Part shown: positions 8,921 to 17,386 of the stretch, piece after piece | Numbering within the stretch: position 1 is the stretch's first letter | Layout of the letters: each line of letters starts with the position of its first letter | From: Gilliamella intestini | GTDB taxonomy: Bacteria > Pseudomonadota > Gammaproteobacteria > Enterobacterales > Orbaceae | Direction of reading: 5' to 3' | DNA length: 35,504 nt | Assembly: GCF_900094935.1 (NCBI RefSeq) | Contig: NZ_FMBA01000024.1 | Span: 1-35,504 of the forward strand | Notes under the pieces: generated by a model | Databases searched by the model: none | Told to the model about the DNA's origin: nothing | What the model saw: the letters and a program-made list of their open reading frames with translations, nothing else | Program-made: the position numbers and the translations under genes

Positions 8921-9303
8921 ATTCCTACATATTATCAAATAACAAAAGCGCTTTTTAAAAAATCCAAACTCGACGTAATAAAAAAGAACTAGTCTATAAA
9001 CGGTTGATTTTACTTAAAAACATAAACCAAAAAAACTTCAATAAAATCAATAGTCTACCTGAACAATTTTAGAGCAAAAAACACGCCTATAGTACCATCA
9101 CGCTTATAGCACCACAATGTTTAAGCCTGCCTTATCACAGCATTAAAATGTATTGATAACGAAGTAAGGTTAGCACGCCAAACTGGGCGGTTGGCTGTGT
9201 TTGGGTTTTAGATGTTATCACCGATTTTAATTATTCCACCAAAGGTCAAAAAGTTTGAAATATGACAACATATTTTCATTAAAAAATTGACCTATTTTTA
9301 TGA

Positions 9304-9450
9304 CTGAATCATTTCTATCTTTATGTTTCTTTAAATTCACTTGGATTACTTTACGAAAAATCTGCCAAAAAACTAGCCAATTATTATTTAAATGGTTATA
9401 CTTTAAATCGCTATAGAGAAAGAAGCTTATTAAATAAGGAACAATTATAA
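9304..9450 (+). pseudogene. Possible 3' remnant of an unknown gene
   Basis: A frame of 48 codons runs from a stop at 9301 to a stop at 9448. It reads like coding sequence: its middle holds SLGLLYEKSAKKLANYYL and then a charged C-terminus. The first part faintly recalls Sel1/TPR-type helices. There is no ATG and no ribosome-binding site. The rest of 8921-9490 shows nothing identifiable. Confidence 0.25.
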
Positions 9451-9490
9451 AAAATTCAAATAAAACAAAATATTACTTGACAAAGGAAAT

Positions 9491-10815
9491 ATGATGCAGT
9501 ACCATATTAAACACCGAACACCGAACACCGACACTGGCAAACCTATGCCTTAAGCTTATCAAATAACGCCATTAGGTACGTTTTTACACTTTTCTCGCTT
9601 ATATTCTCGACATTCTCGCTTAAATCATCACTAAAATCATTTTCAAAAATTGTATTACTGGCACTGCCGTTATTGTCATATTCATGGGGATTGCAGGCAG
9701 CAAACGATAAAAATGGTCAATCTAAGCGTAGTGATGCAATTATTTTTCTTTCAAAACAAGCAACTATTACCTACGTTAGGCCAAATCTTAGCTTTAACGG
9801 TCACAGCATGGGTGGGGGGGCTGGTGACACAGAGCTTGTTGCTGGACCTGTTAATATGTGGGATTATGATAAGGGCTTTTTAGTTCAATCAATGAATCCT
9901 GAATTATATGGCCTTAATTTTCCAACCACGGGTATGGATGGTTTGTATTTTGATTTGCTGATAGAGGGCGTTGATGCGGATGAATTGACTTGGGAGCCGG
10001 TCACGCATGAGGGAATAACCGCTACAGTGACGAGAATAGAGGCCAACGATTATTGGATACCTAAGGATAATCAATTTCCTCCTATTGGGTCTTATAATGA
10101 ACCTAATTATCCTAATGGTACAGAAGTTGTAACGCGCGTTACACTAACTGGGCCACAAGCAAGATCTCAGTGGGATAATGACCATCCTGGTGGAATTCGA
10201 GTGCCCAAATTACCCCAAAAATTTGAATTAGTAGGCAAAGATCGTGATGGCTATGAGGTGGTAAAATATGGATTTGAGTTAAAGCAGTGGTTTGTTATAC
10301 GAAAAATGCCTGGAACTGGAAGATACTCTATTAAAGGGTATAGGTATGAAGAATCACTTATGGAAAAAGATCGCAAGAAAAATCCAAAACGTTATTCTTA
10401 CGCTAATTCGCAAGCTTGGTGTGAGAGTTTAGGTTATCGTCTGCCACATATAAGAGATTTAACTAATGCACAATGTGGCCATACTATGGATACGGCTTAT
10501 CACTGTAAGGGTGCTGTTAGCGCCACGCCAACATCACCCTTCAAGGGGGCGGGATATCAACGTCGAATAGGGGCAGGCATGACTGGAGAGTGGGGAGATC
10601 TTACTCGTTATAGAATAGGTTTATATGGCTACCTTTTTGATTTCTGGACGGACGATACTCGTTATAGTGATAACCCTCATCCGTTCGTGGTAGACATTAT
10701 AGTGGGTGGTATAAGTACGAATAGTGTAAGTATATGGTCGTCTTCCCGTTGTATTGGGGATAGCGGCTATCCGGATAGTTATTGTCAGGCTATTGCACTT
10801 TGCGTCACACCTTAG
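9491..10815 (+). CDS. Secreted adhesin-like protein, out of frame at a 7-bp repeat (phase-variable OFF or decaying)
   Basis: The start (ATGATG at 9491/9494) has a good AAAGGA site 4-8 bases upstream, but its frame stops after 20 codons at 9551. The main frame is open from 9511 to 10815, with no ATG before the mature part. Its first ~65 codons form a long signal sequence with a hydrophobic core (IVLLALPLLSYSWG, then LQAA). Three AACACCG copies (9510-9530) lie where the two frames must join. A fourth copy would give one 443-residue ORF. The mature part has a GLNFPTTG block like the one at 1-777, then WCESLGYRLPHIRDLTNA and a Cys-rich end (SRC, DSYC, LCVTP), a C-type-lectin-like tip. No beta-barrel or anchor is seen. 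Adhesion is inferred; its ligand is unknown. A TTG at 9673 would permit an ORF but would cut off the signal peptide. Confidence 0.6.
9510..9530 (+). repeat. Heptanucleotide tandem repeat, (AACACCG)x3, in an adhesin 5' coding region
   Basis: Three perfect 7-bp units follow one another at 9510-9516, 9517-9523 and 9524-9530. Since 7 is not a multiple of 3, each gain or loss shifts the reading frame. Three copies put the start out of frame with the signal peptide, and four copies put it in frame. Confidence 0.85.
9814..9820 (+). repeat. Run of seven G within the adhesin-like gene
   Basis: This homopolymer lies in the N-terminal half of the mature coding region (GGG-GGG in frame after a GGT). It is the only long G run I noticed in an AT-rich window and is a second possible slippage site. 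Confidence 0.5.
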
Positions 10816-10899
10816 TTTTTAGCGTTTAGTGCTTAATCCTTAGGGTGCTGAATGTGCTTATGTTGCCTGAGAGGACAATATAAAAAACAATAAAGGCTC

Positions 10900-11375
10900 G
10901 GCGCAAGTTGGGGCGTTTCCCTTAGGGTTGCGCCGTTGTGGCAAAGCCACAATCGCGCCGCCTGCCACCGATGCAAAAAGCGTGGCAGGTAGTCCAGTAT
11001 TACGCTGTAGCGGTTTAAATTCGTGGTCTATTTTTAGTACAGCAAGGCTTCGGACGTTTTGACCTGTGGTGAAAAAAATAGCTACAGTGACCACGTCCGA
11101 GCAAAGGGAATTAAAGCGAATTCCCTTTGCAATCCCACGCTTTGGCTACAGAATGTGGCCTACGGCTGCCCCGACCCCGGCGCTCGGTCTTAACGCACCG
11201 TTTGTGCGATTACTCGTATCATCCTGATACTCGCCTCTACGAGGCCACCTTCGCTGTGCTCAGGTGTTCAAATTTGTTCCAGACAAATTTGTCAAGCGCG
11301 CCACAAACTCGCCAAACATCCCTGTTTGGCGTACTAACCTCACTCTGTTGTCGGCACATTCTAACGCCGTAACAA
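10900..11375. other. GC-rich, hairpin-dense tract, origin unknown
   Basis: Some 60-base lines here reach about 60% GC, far above the surroundings. At least eight perfect inverted repeats lie in a row, with arms at 10936-10942/10946-10952, 10961-10968/10982-10989, 11101-11112/11119-11130, 11194-11198/11204-11208, 11216-11221/11225-11230, 11233-11237/11241-11245, 11269-11276/11284-11291 and 11310-11318/11323-11331. Loops are mostly 3-8 bases, with one of 13. Two short frames cross it (minus 10858-11094 and plus 11127-11372). Neither gives a protein I recognise; the minus one recalls phage Ash/Icd-like peptides only faintly. It could be a structured noncoding element, a phage-satellite relic or a recombination substrate. 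11376-11539 is AT-rich and empty. Confidence 0.5.
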
Positions 11376-11539
11376 GACAGATAACATAACCTTAAGCGGC
11401 TTTTATGAGTCACTTTTTTATAAAAAAAACTGCAAAAATCCCAAAAAATCTCTCCGATAGATTATTAATTTTATTAATGTTTTTTTCAGCTGTTTTTTAG
11501 CAAAAACCGCCTTATAAAAACACAATAACCCATCCCTCG

Positions 11540-11578
11540 ATATAAATATTTTTTATAACTCATAAAAAAGATTGAAAT
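11540..11578 (+). repeat. 39-bp direct repeat, right copy
   Basis: Partner of 8730-8768, about 100 bases upstream of glyA. It marks the right side of the accessory island. Confidence 0.75.
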
Positions 11579-11650
11579 CGTTTGGTTGTTAAGTAACCAT
11601 ATGAGTGTAATACCTATTTTGCTAACGATAAAGCAAAATCTGACAAACTA

Positions 11651-11656
11651 TATAAT
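11651..11656 (+). promoter_or_regulatory. Possible -10 element of glyA
   Basis: A perfect TATAAT lies 18 bases before the glyA start. No good -35 is visible at 17 +/- 1 bases, and the leader would be very short, so this is only a candidate. Confidence 0.3.
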
Positions 11657-11674
11657 TGATGATAAGGATCCAAC

Positions 11675-12931
11675 ATGTTTAGTAAAGATATGACTATTGC
11701 CGAGTACGATAAAGAACTGTGGGATGCGATAAAAGGTGAGGAACAGCGCCAAGAAGATCACCTTGAACTGATCGCATCAGAAAACTATACCAGTCCACGC
11801 GTAATGCAAGCACAAGGCTCACAACTTACCAATAAATATGCCGAAGGTTATCCCGGTAAACGTTATTATGGTGGTTGTGAATATGTTGATATTGTTGAAA
11901 AATTAGCAATTGAAAGGGCTAAGGCTCTATTTGGTGCTGATTATGCTAATGTGCAACCGCATTCAGGTTCACAAGCTAATTTTGCCGTTTATATGGCGCT
12001 TTTAAATACAGGTGATACGGTTTTAGGTATGAACCTGTCTGAAGGTGGGCATTTGACACACGGTTCGCCAGTTAGCTTTTCTGGTAAACTTTATCATGTT
12101 GTGGATTATGGTGTTGATGATTCAGGGCGTATTGATTATGCCAAGTTAGCTAAAACAGCCCAAGAATCTAAACCTAAAATGATTATTGGTGGTTTTTCGG
12201 CTTATTCTGGGGTGGTGGATTGGCAACGTATGCGCGAAATCGCCGATAGTGTGGGCGCTTATTTGTTTGTGGATATGGCGCATGTGGCAGGGCTAGTTGC
12301 GGCAGGTGTTTATCCTAATCCCGTTCCTTATGCACACGTTGTTACTACTACAACTCATAAAACTTTAGGTGGCCCTCGTGGCGGTTTGATTTTGGCTAAA
12401 GGTGGTAGTGAAGAATTATATAAAAAGTTAAATTCGGCTGTCTTTCCAGGAGCGCAAGGTGGTCCTTTAATGCATGTAATTGCCGCTAAAGCCGTTGCGT
12501 TAAAAGAGGCGATGGAGCCTGAGTATAAAATTTATCAACAGCAAGTGGTGAAAAACGCTAAAGCTATGGTCGAGGTGATTTTGCAACGTGGCTATAAGAT
12601 AGTTTCTGGCGAAACACAAAACCATCTGTTTTTAATTGATTTAGTCGATAAAAATATCACAGGTAAAGAAGCTGATGCGGCTTTAGGTAGTGCTAATATT
12701 ACCGTTAATAAAAATAGTGTACCAAAAGATCCACAAAGTCCATTTGTAACATCTGGTGTGCGCATTGGTACGCCGGCTATTACTCGCCGAGGCTTTAAAG
12801 AAGCCGAATCGCGAGATTTAGCTAATTGGATTTGTGATGTTTTAGATAATATCGATGACGAGCAAACCATCCAAGCCGTGAAAGAAAAGGTATTAGGTAT
12901 TTGCCGACGCTTGCCAGTTTACCAGCATTGA
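11675..12931 (+). CDS. glyA: Serine hydroxymethyltransferase
   Basis: GlyA is the cytoplasmic PLP enzyme that converts serine and tetrahydrofolate to glycine and 5,10-methylene-tetrahydrofolate, the main source of one-carbon units. The protein is 418 residues (E. coli 417). Diagnostic blocks are LIASENYTS near residue 33, [15 protein letters not shown] near 53-67 and the PLP-lysine block [14 protein letters not shown] near residue 230. The start has AAGGAT about seven bases upstream. A strong terminator follows. It is a single-gene unit lying directly to the right of the accessory island, so the island has been inserted between yhcC and the glyA promoter region. Confidence 0.98.
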   Translation: MFSKDMTIAEYDKELWDAIKGEEQRQEDHLELIASENYTSPRVMQAQGSQLTNKYAEGYPGKRYYGGCEYVDIVEKLAIERAKALFGADYANVQPHSGSQANFAVYMALLNTGDTVLGMNLSEGGHLTHGSPVSFSGKLYHVVDYGVDDSGRIDYAKLAKTAQESKPKMIIGGFSAYSGVVDWQRMREIADSVGAYLFVDMAHVAGLVAAGVYPNPVPYAHVVTTTTHKTLGGPRGGLILAKGGSEELYKKLNSAVFPGAQGGPLMHVIAAKAVALKEAMEPEYKIYQQQVVKNAKAMVEVILQRGYKIVSGETQNHLFLIDLVDKNITGKEADAALGSANITVNKNSVPKDPQSPFVTSGVRIGTPAITRRGFKEAESRDLANWICDVLDNIDDEQTIQAVKEKVLGICRRLPVYQH

Positions 12932-12941
12932 TTATTGCTTA

Positions 12942-12980
12942 ATTTCGCCGACAGCCACAATTGTCGGCGAAATATTTTTT
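12942..12980 (+). terminator. Strong intrinsic terminator after glyA
   Basis: A perfect 12-bp stem (12942-12953 with 12962-12973) with an 8-base loop is followed by six T (12975-12980). It also separates glyA from the converging gene that ends at 12990. Confidence 0.88.
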
Positions 12981-12989
12981 AAGTTGGTT

Positions 12990-15167
12990 TTATTTGTCAA
13001 TATTGGTGTTTGTTTCGGTTTTATGCTGTATCTGTTCTTGTTTGTGTGCCTCAATATAATGGTCAAGATAGCCTTCATGCCATAACCAGCCTCCTGTAAT
13101 CCCAATACCGAACAAGATAGCTAACCAAAAAATGATAGCAAGTTTGTGGTGTCGTTGTTTCATTGGGTCATGCAAATTACGTTTTGCATTGGATGGGAGC
13201 TGTGCTTTGCTTGTGAGCAAGCCTCCTAGCATTAAGTTGATTTTAACTTGCCCATTAATTGCCCAACCTGATGCTTCTAGTAATGGTCCAAGCGTTCTTC
13301 GACGTAATTTTAACCATGCTAAAATAACAGAAGGGCCTGAAATAATCAAAAATAATCCAATAAAAACCAAAGGCACTTGCCACCAAGCTAGCGCAAAAAT
13401 GGCTTGGAATATTGAGGCTAATGCAGTGCCAATTGCACCAATGGCTAACCCAATTGCAGCAAAAATCCCCACACTTTTGCCAATATCAAATTTATTAGCT
13501 GGATTTTGTAGTGCTTGTTCGCTTGATTTTTCGACATCGGCATCTTTACTGCTTGCCCATTTATTTAGTTGTTCAGTAATTACGCGCCCTATTCTTTGAT
13601 AAGGTGCCCAAACTGCTTGTTGTATGCTGATGGGTTTAGTAATAATTTTGACCACATTGGCATCCCAATCGTTGCCTTTGTTGTCAATAAATACGCCATT
13701 ACGTCCTTCAATTAATAAATCACCTTGTCCTGCTGTCATTGCTGCAGCAATAATCTGCTTTTGCCCGTTTCTTGTGCATTCACAATAAAGTAAGCAGAGC
13801 TCGGAATAGTTTGCCATTGCTGTGTGTTTGGCAATGTTATCAACGGCAACGCAAAGTGTCGCACAGCGGCCATCAATGTAAAGATTTCCTAGTTGGAAAG
13901 CAGCTCGTGTTTTTAGCGAAAAGAAGTCCGAAAAAGAGACAAAGTTAACCAGTAAGCGGTAAAGGTGTTTGTGAAATAGAACTAACTTTTCTAATACTAT
14001 TATATCTGATGCAGATATCGGTGTTTTATTATCTTGCTCAACCATTTGTTTAAATTGGTCAAGTAAGTCTCCACTAGCTAAATGAGCGATGATGCTATTG
14101 GGGATATCTTCTATATTAGCAGATGGTTTTGTTGTAACAGTTAATTGTGCTATTTCGGGTTTAGCGCTGATTAGTGTGGCATAAGTTTTTAAATTTTTTT
14201 GAATATCTTGCCACTCTTGTTGGGTTAGTTGGTCTGGATTGGATAGCGATGATTCTACTAATGTTTTGAATCGGCTAATTTTTGCTTTCCAAAGTGGGTT
14301 AAGTCCATTGACAAGATCAAGGGTATTGGTGTTACCAATTTTTGATAAAGGCAATTCAGCTAAGTCTTTATCAGATAGTAACCCATTTTGGGTAGGTACG
14401 ATGTATTTTTCATCAACATTAAGCGAGGTTTGTGCTTGTGGTGCATATTGTGCAAGTTCAACACGTAAAAAATAATCATCAATTTTAGGTTTAAGTTGTT
14501 CAATTAATTTCCAAATTTCGGCACTATTTTCCTTAAATGGGGTTGGGGTATTGCTGATTTGCGTTTGCCACTGTAGCCATGTTTTTAGGTTATCGACAAA
14601 GGTGGTAGCAATATTTAGATCAATGCCGTCTTGCCCACTCATATCTTTTTGCGCACCAGTTGTTTCGATAGCAGTTTGGATAAAGGTTTGCATGTCTGCT
14701 GATAATTCACTTGATGCAGGGAAGATTAAATCACCGTTATAAAGTTTGTTTGCATTGCTTTTTATTGATTGCTCAATATCATCTTGTGTTAAATAATCTA
14801 CGTCGTTTTTATTTAAGCTAGCTAAAATGCTGTGAGCAGTGATTGATAGTTTTTTCCCTTGTGGGGTCGAGGTGTTAATTTCGGATAAAGGTAGGGTTTC
14901 ACTTGACTGTAAAATACTTTCAAACGAGGTTATTTTATCTTGTGTCCAACTAATAGCATCGAGAATATCAGGAATACGAATACGTCCGTCTTTGTCTGTA
15001 TCAAGTAAGGCTAAAGTCCGCTCATCAAAATCAAGCCCTGTAGTTGGGCAACTTAAAGCTACCCATAATTTAGGGTCTAAATCAGGTAAATTGATAATGT
15101 CATTGGCGTTTTTAAATACAACTTGATCAAGCCCACCGACACGCTGAAATGTCCATATGTGACTCAT
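12990..15167 (-). CDS. EF-hand domain membrane protein of unknown function
   Basis: The protein is 725 residues from the ATG at 15167. I chose that start because GAGGAT sits just upstream; a second ATG lies four codons earlier at 15179. Near the N-terminus, residues 56-67 form a full EF-hand loop, DTDKDGRIRIPD, with Asp at positions 1, 3, 5 and 12, so calcium binding is plausible. A weaker N-K-N-D-x-D stretch follows about 55 residues later. The long middle part is soluble-looking and has no motif I recognise. The C-terminal quarter has about three membrane helices: two at roughly residues 565-625 and one near 680-700. The last ~30 residues are polar. The opening 'WTFQRVGGLDQV' followed by an EF-hand recurs in uncharacterised proteins of other bacteria. 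Function is not known. Confidence 0.75.
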   Translation of the reverse strand: MSHIWTFQRVGGLDQVVFKNANDIINLPDLDPKLWVALSCPTTGLDFDERTLALLDTDKDGRIRIPDILDAISWTQDKITSFESILQSSETLPLSEINTSTPQGKKLSITAHSILASLNKNDVDYLTQDDIEQSIKSNANKLYNGDLIFPASSELSADMQTFIQTAIETTGAQKDMSGQDGIDLNIATTFVDNLKTWLQWQTQISNTPTPFKENSAEIWKLIEQLKPKIDDYFLRVELAQYAPQAQTSLNVDEKYIVPTQNGLLSDKDLAELPLSKIGNTNTLDLVNGLNPLWKAKISRFKTLVESSLSNPDQLTQQEWQDIQKNLKTYATLISAKPEIAQLTVTTKPSANIEDIPNSIIAHLASGDLLDQFKQMVEQDNKTPISASDIIVLEKLVLFHKHLYRLLVNFVSFSDFFSLKTRAAFQLGNLYIDGRCATLCVAVDNIAKHTAMANYSELCLLYCECTRNGQKQIIAAAMTAGQGDLLIEGRNGVFIDNKGNDWDANVVKIITKPISIQQAVWAPYQRIGRVITEQLNKWASSKDADVEKSSEQALQNPANKFDIGKSVGIFAAIGLAIGAIGTALASIFQAIFALAWWQVPLVFIGLFLIISGPSVILAWLKLRRRTLGPLLEASGWAINGQVKINLMLGGLLTSKAQLPSNAKRNLHDPMKQRHHKLAIIFWLAILFGIGITGGWLWHEGYLDHYIEAHKQEQIQHKTETNTNIDK

Positions 15168-15370
15168 AATTATCCTCATATTAAAATCTAAATAATATTT
15201 TGCTAGCTAATATAAACAGTTTTTGTTTTTTTTAATAGGTCACAATGGTGATTTCTAATATTTGTGATACCTATTAGATTAACTTTGTTATTTGACTTAG
15301 TTGTCTTAGGCAACTTTATGATAGAATAATGCCTTATTACTTAATATCTAAATAAAAACCACCAATAACT

Positions 15371-17296
15371 ATGTCATTAATTAATCTTACCAATGCTTAT
15401 CTTTCATTTAGCGATGCGCCGTTACTTGATCATATCGATATGTCTATTGAGCCAAACGAGCGTGTTTGTCTTGTTGGCCGTAACGGTGCTGGAAAATCGA
15501 CTTTACTTAAAGTTTTAAATAAAGAGGTGCCATTAGACGAAGGGCAAATTATTTATGAAAACAATGTGATTGTATCACGATTACAACAAGATCCTCCCCG
15601 TGATGTGCAAGGTAGCGTGTTTGATTTTGTGGCAGAAGGATTACACGAACAAGCGCAATTGTTAAGAGATTATTACGATTTATCCCATCGTATTGAGCAA
15701 GATCCTAATGAAAGTAATTTAGCTAAATTAGCCAAACTACAAGAACAGTTAGATCATCAAAATGGTTGGCAATTAGATAGTCGTATTCGTAATGTGATTT
15801 CTTCATTATCGCTTGATGGTGATGCGTTGTTGTCTTCGTTATCGGGTGGGTGGTTGCGTAAAGCCGCATTAGCCAAAGCGTTAGTTTGTCAGCCAACAGT
15901 TTTATTGCTTGATGAACCAACCAATCATTTAGATATTCAAACTATTAAATGGTTGGAAGATTTTTTGAAAAGTTTTAATGGCAGTATTGTGTTCATTTCC
16001 CATGATCGTTCGTTTATTCGTCAAATGGCAACGCGTATTATTGATCTGGATCGAGGTAAAATTGCGTCTTGGAGTGGGAATTATGATAACTATTTGCTTG
16101 GTAAAGAAGAAGCACTGCGTGTTGAAGAGTTACAAAATGCTGAATTTGATAAAAAATTAGCCCAAGAAGAAGTCTGGATCCGACAAGGTATTAAAGCTCG
16201 TCGTACTCGTAATGAAGGGCGAGTGCGAGCATTAAAAGCAATGCGCCAAGAATATAGCAAGCGACGCCAAGTTATGGGTAGTGCTAAAATGCAAATCGAG
16301 GAGGCATTACGTTCAGGAAAAATTGTTTTTGAGCTTGAAAATGTGACATATCAGATTGAGGATAAGTTACTAGTTAATGATTTTTCTGTGCAAGTATTAC
16401 GTGGTGATAAGATCGCTCTGATTGGTCCTAATGGTATTGGTAAAACAACTTTATTAAAACTGATGTTGGGGAATTTGACACCAACATTAGGTAGTGTGCA
16501 TTGTGGCACAAAGCTTGAAGTTGCTTATTTTGACCAATATCGTCTCGAACTCGATCCTGAAAAAACAGTGATGGATAATTTAGCCGAAGGTAAGCAAGAG
16601 GTCATGGTTAATGGCCGATCACGCCATGTACTTGGTTATTTACAGGACTTTTTATTTCCGCCTAAACGTGCCAGAACACCTGTACGAGCACTGTCTGGTG
16701 GGGAGCGTAATCGTTTATTGCTCGCAAAACTATTTTTAAAACCTAGCAATTTATTAATACTTGACGAACCGACCAATGATCTTGATATTGAAACATTAGA
16801 ATTGCTAGAAGAGTTAGTGAATGATTATCAAGGAACTGTTTTGTTGGTTAGTCATGATCGACAATTTGTTGATAATGTGGTCACTCAATGTTGGTTTTTT
16901 GAAGAAAAAGGCCATATTGGTGTTTATGCTGGTGGTTATGCCGATGCTCTGCAACAACAGCAGCAGGCACAACCAGTTAAAGTAACGACAGTTAATAAAC
17001 TTGAGCAACCTAAAAAAGAATTAGCTGCTACTAATAATCAAAGTAGTGAGCGAACCGCTAAAAAGAAAGTTAAACTGAGTTATAATGAACAACGAGAATT
17101 GGCACAATTACCAAGCAAAATAGAACAATTAGAATTAGAGATTACTGATTTACAAGCACAAATTGGTCAAAGTGACTTTTTTAATCAAACTCATGAAATT
17201 ACTAGTCCAATTTTACAATCTTTGGCAGATAAAGAGGCTGAATTAGAAGCTGTTTTTGAAAGATGGGAACAGTTAGAGTCTTTAAGTAAATCATAA
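15371..17296 (+). CDS. uup: ABC-F ATPase Uup
   Basis: Uup is a soluble ABC-F protein linked to ribosome function and to suppression of transposon precise excision. The protein is 641 residues (E. coli 635). Cassette 1 has GRNGAGKST (36-44), LSGGW (157-161) and DEPTNHLD (181-188). Cassette 2 has GPNGIGKTT (352-360), LSGGE (441-445) and DEPTNDLD (465-472). The linker contains EEVWIRQGIKARRTRNEGR, characteristic of Uup. Residues ~565-641 form the C-terminal coiled-coil DNA-binding domain that separates Uup from EttA. No clear ribosome-binding site precedes the ATG. The gene is divergent from the EF-hand protein; the 203-base gap must hold both promoters. Confidence 0.97.
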   Translation: MSLINLTNAYLSFSDAPLLDHIDMSIEPNERVCLVGRNGAGKSTLLKVLNKEVPLDEGQIIYENNVIVSRLQQDPPRDVQGSVFDFVAEGLHEQAQLLRDYYDLSHRIEQDPNESNLAKLAKLQEQLDHQNGWQLDSRIRNVISSLSLDGDALLSSLSGGWLRKAALAKALVCQPTVLLLDEPTNHLDIQTIKWLEDFLKSFNGSIVFISHDRSFIRQMATRIIDLDRGKIASWSGNYDNYLLGKEEALRVEELQNAEFDKKLAQEEVWIRQGIKARRTRNEGRVRALKAMRQEYSKRRQVMGSAKMQIEEALRSGKIVFELENVTYQIEDKLLVNDFSVQVLRGDKIALIGPNGIGKTTLLKLMLGNLTPTLGSVHCGTKLEVAYFDQYRLELDPEKTVMDNLAEGKQEVMVNGRSRHVLGYLQDFLFPPKRARTPVRALSGGERNRLLLAKLFLKPSNLLILDEPTNDLDIETLELLEELVNDYQGTVLLVSHDRQFVDNVVTQCWFFEEKGHIGVYAGGYADALQQQQQAQPVKVTTVNKLEQPKKELAATNNQSSERTAKKKVKLSYNEQRELAQLPSKIEQLELEITDLQAQIGQSDFFNQTHEITSPILQSLADKEAELEAVFERWEQLESLSKS

Positions 17297-17315
17297 GGTA
17301 AATGTTAGTATTTTT

Positions 17316-17360
17316 CAGCATTATTTATTTGTGTTATAAAATAAATAATGCTGTTTCCTT
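17316..17360. terminator. Terminator-like hairpin between uup and sotB
   Basis: A perfect 15-bp, AT-rich stem (17316-17330 with 17339-17353) lies between the convergent genes. The T-tail is weak, so it may work mainly as a shared transcript end. Confidence 0.6.
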
Positions 17361-17386
17361 ACCCTAAAGTTTTTATATAATATTTT

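Noticed and set aside
9477-9482. TTGACA just upstream of the adhesin start as a -35 box
   Set aside because: It abuts the ribosome-binding site, leaving no room for a -10 and a leader before the start codon.
9650-9883. 77-codon plus-strand frame inside the adhesin-like gene
   Set aside because: It is a shadow of the main frame and carries none of the signal-peptide or domain features.
11127-11372. 81-codon plus-strand frame in the hairpin tract as a protein gene
   Set aside because: No ribosome-binding site and no recognisable family; its length follows from high GC and few stops. Reported as part of the structured tract instead.
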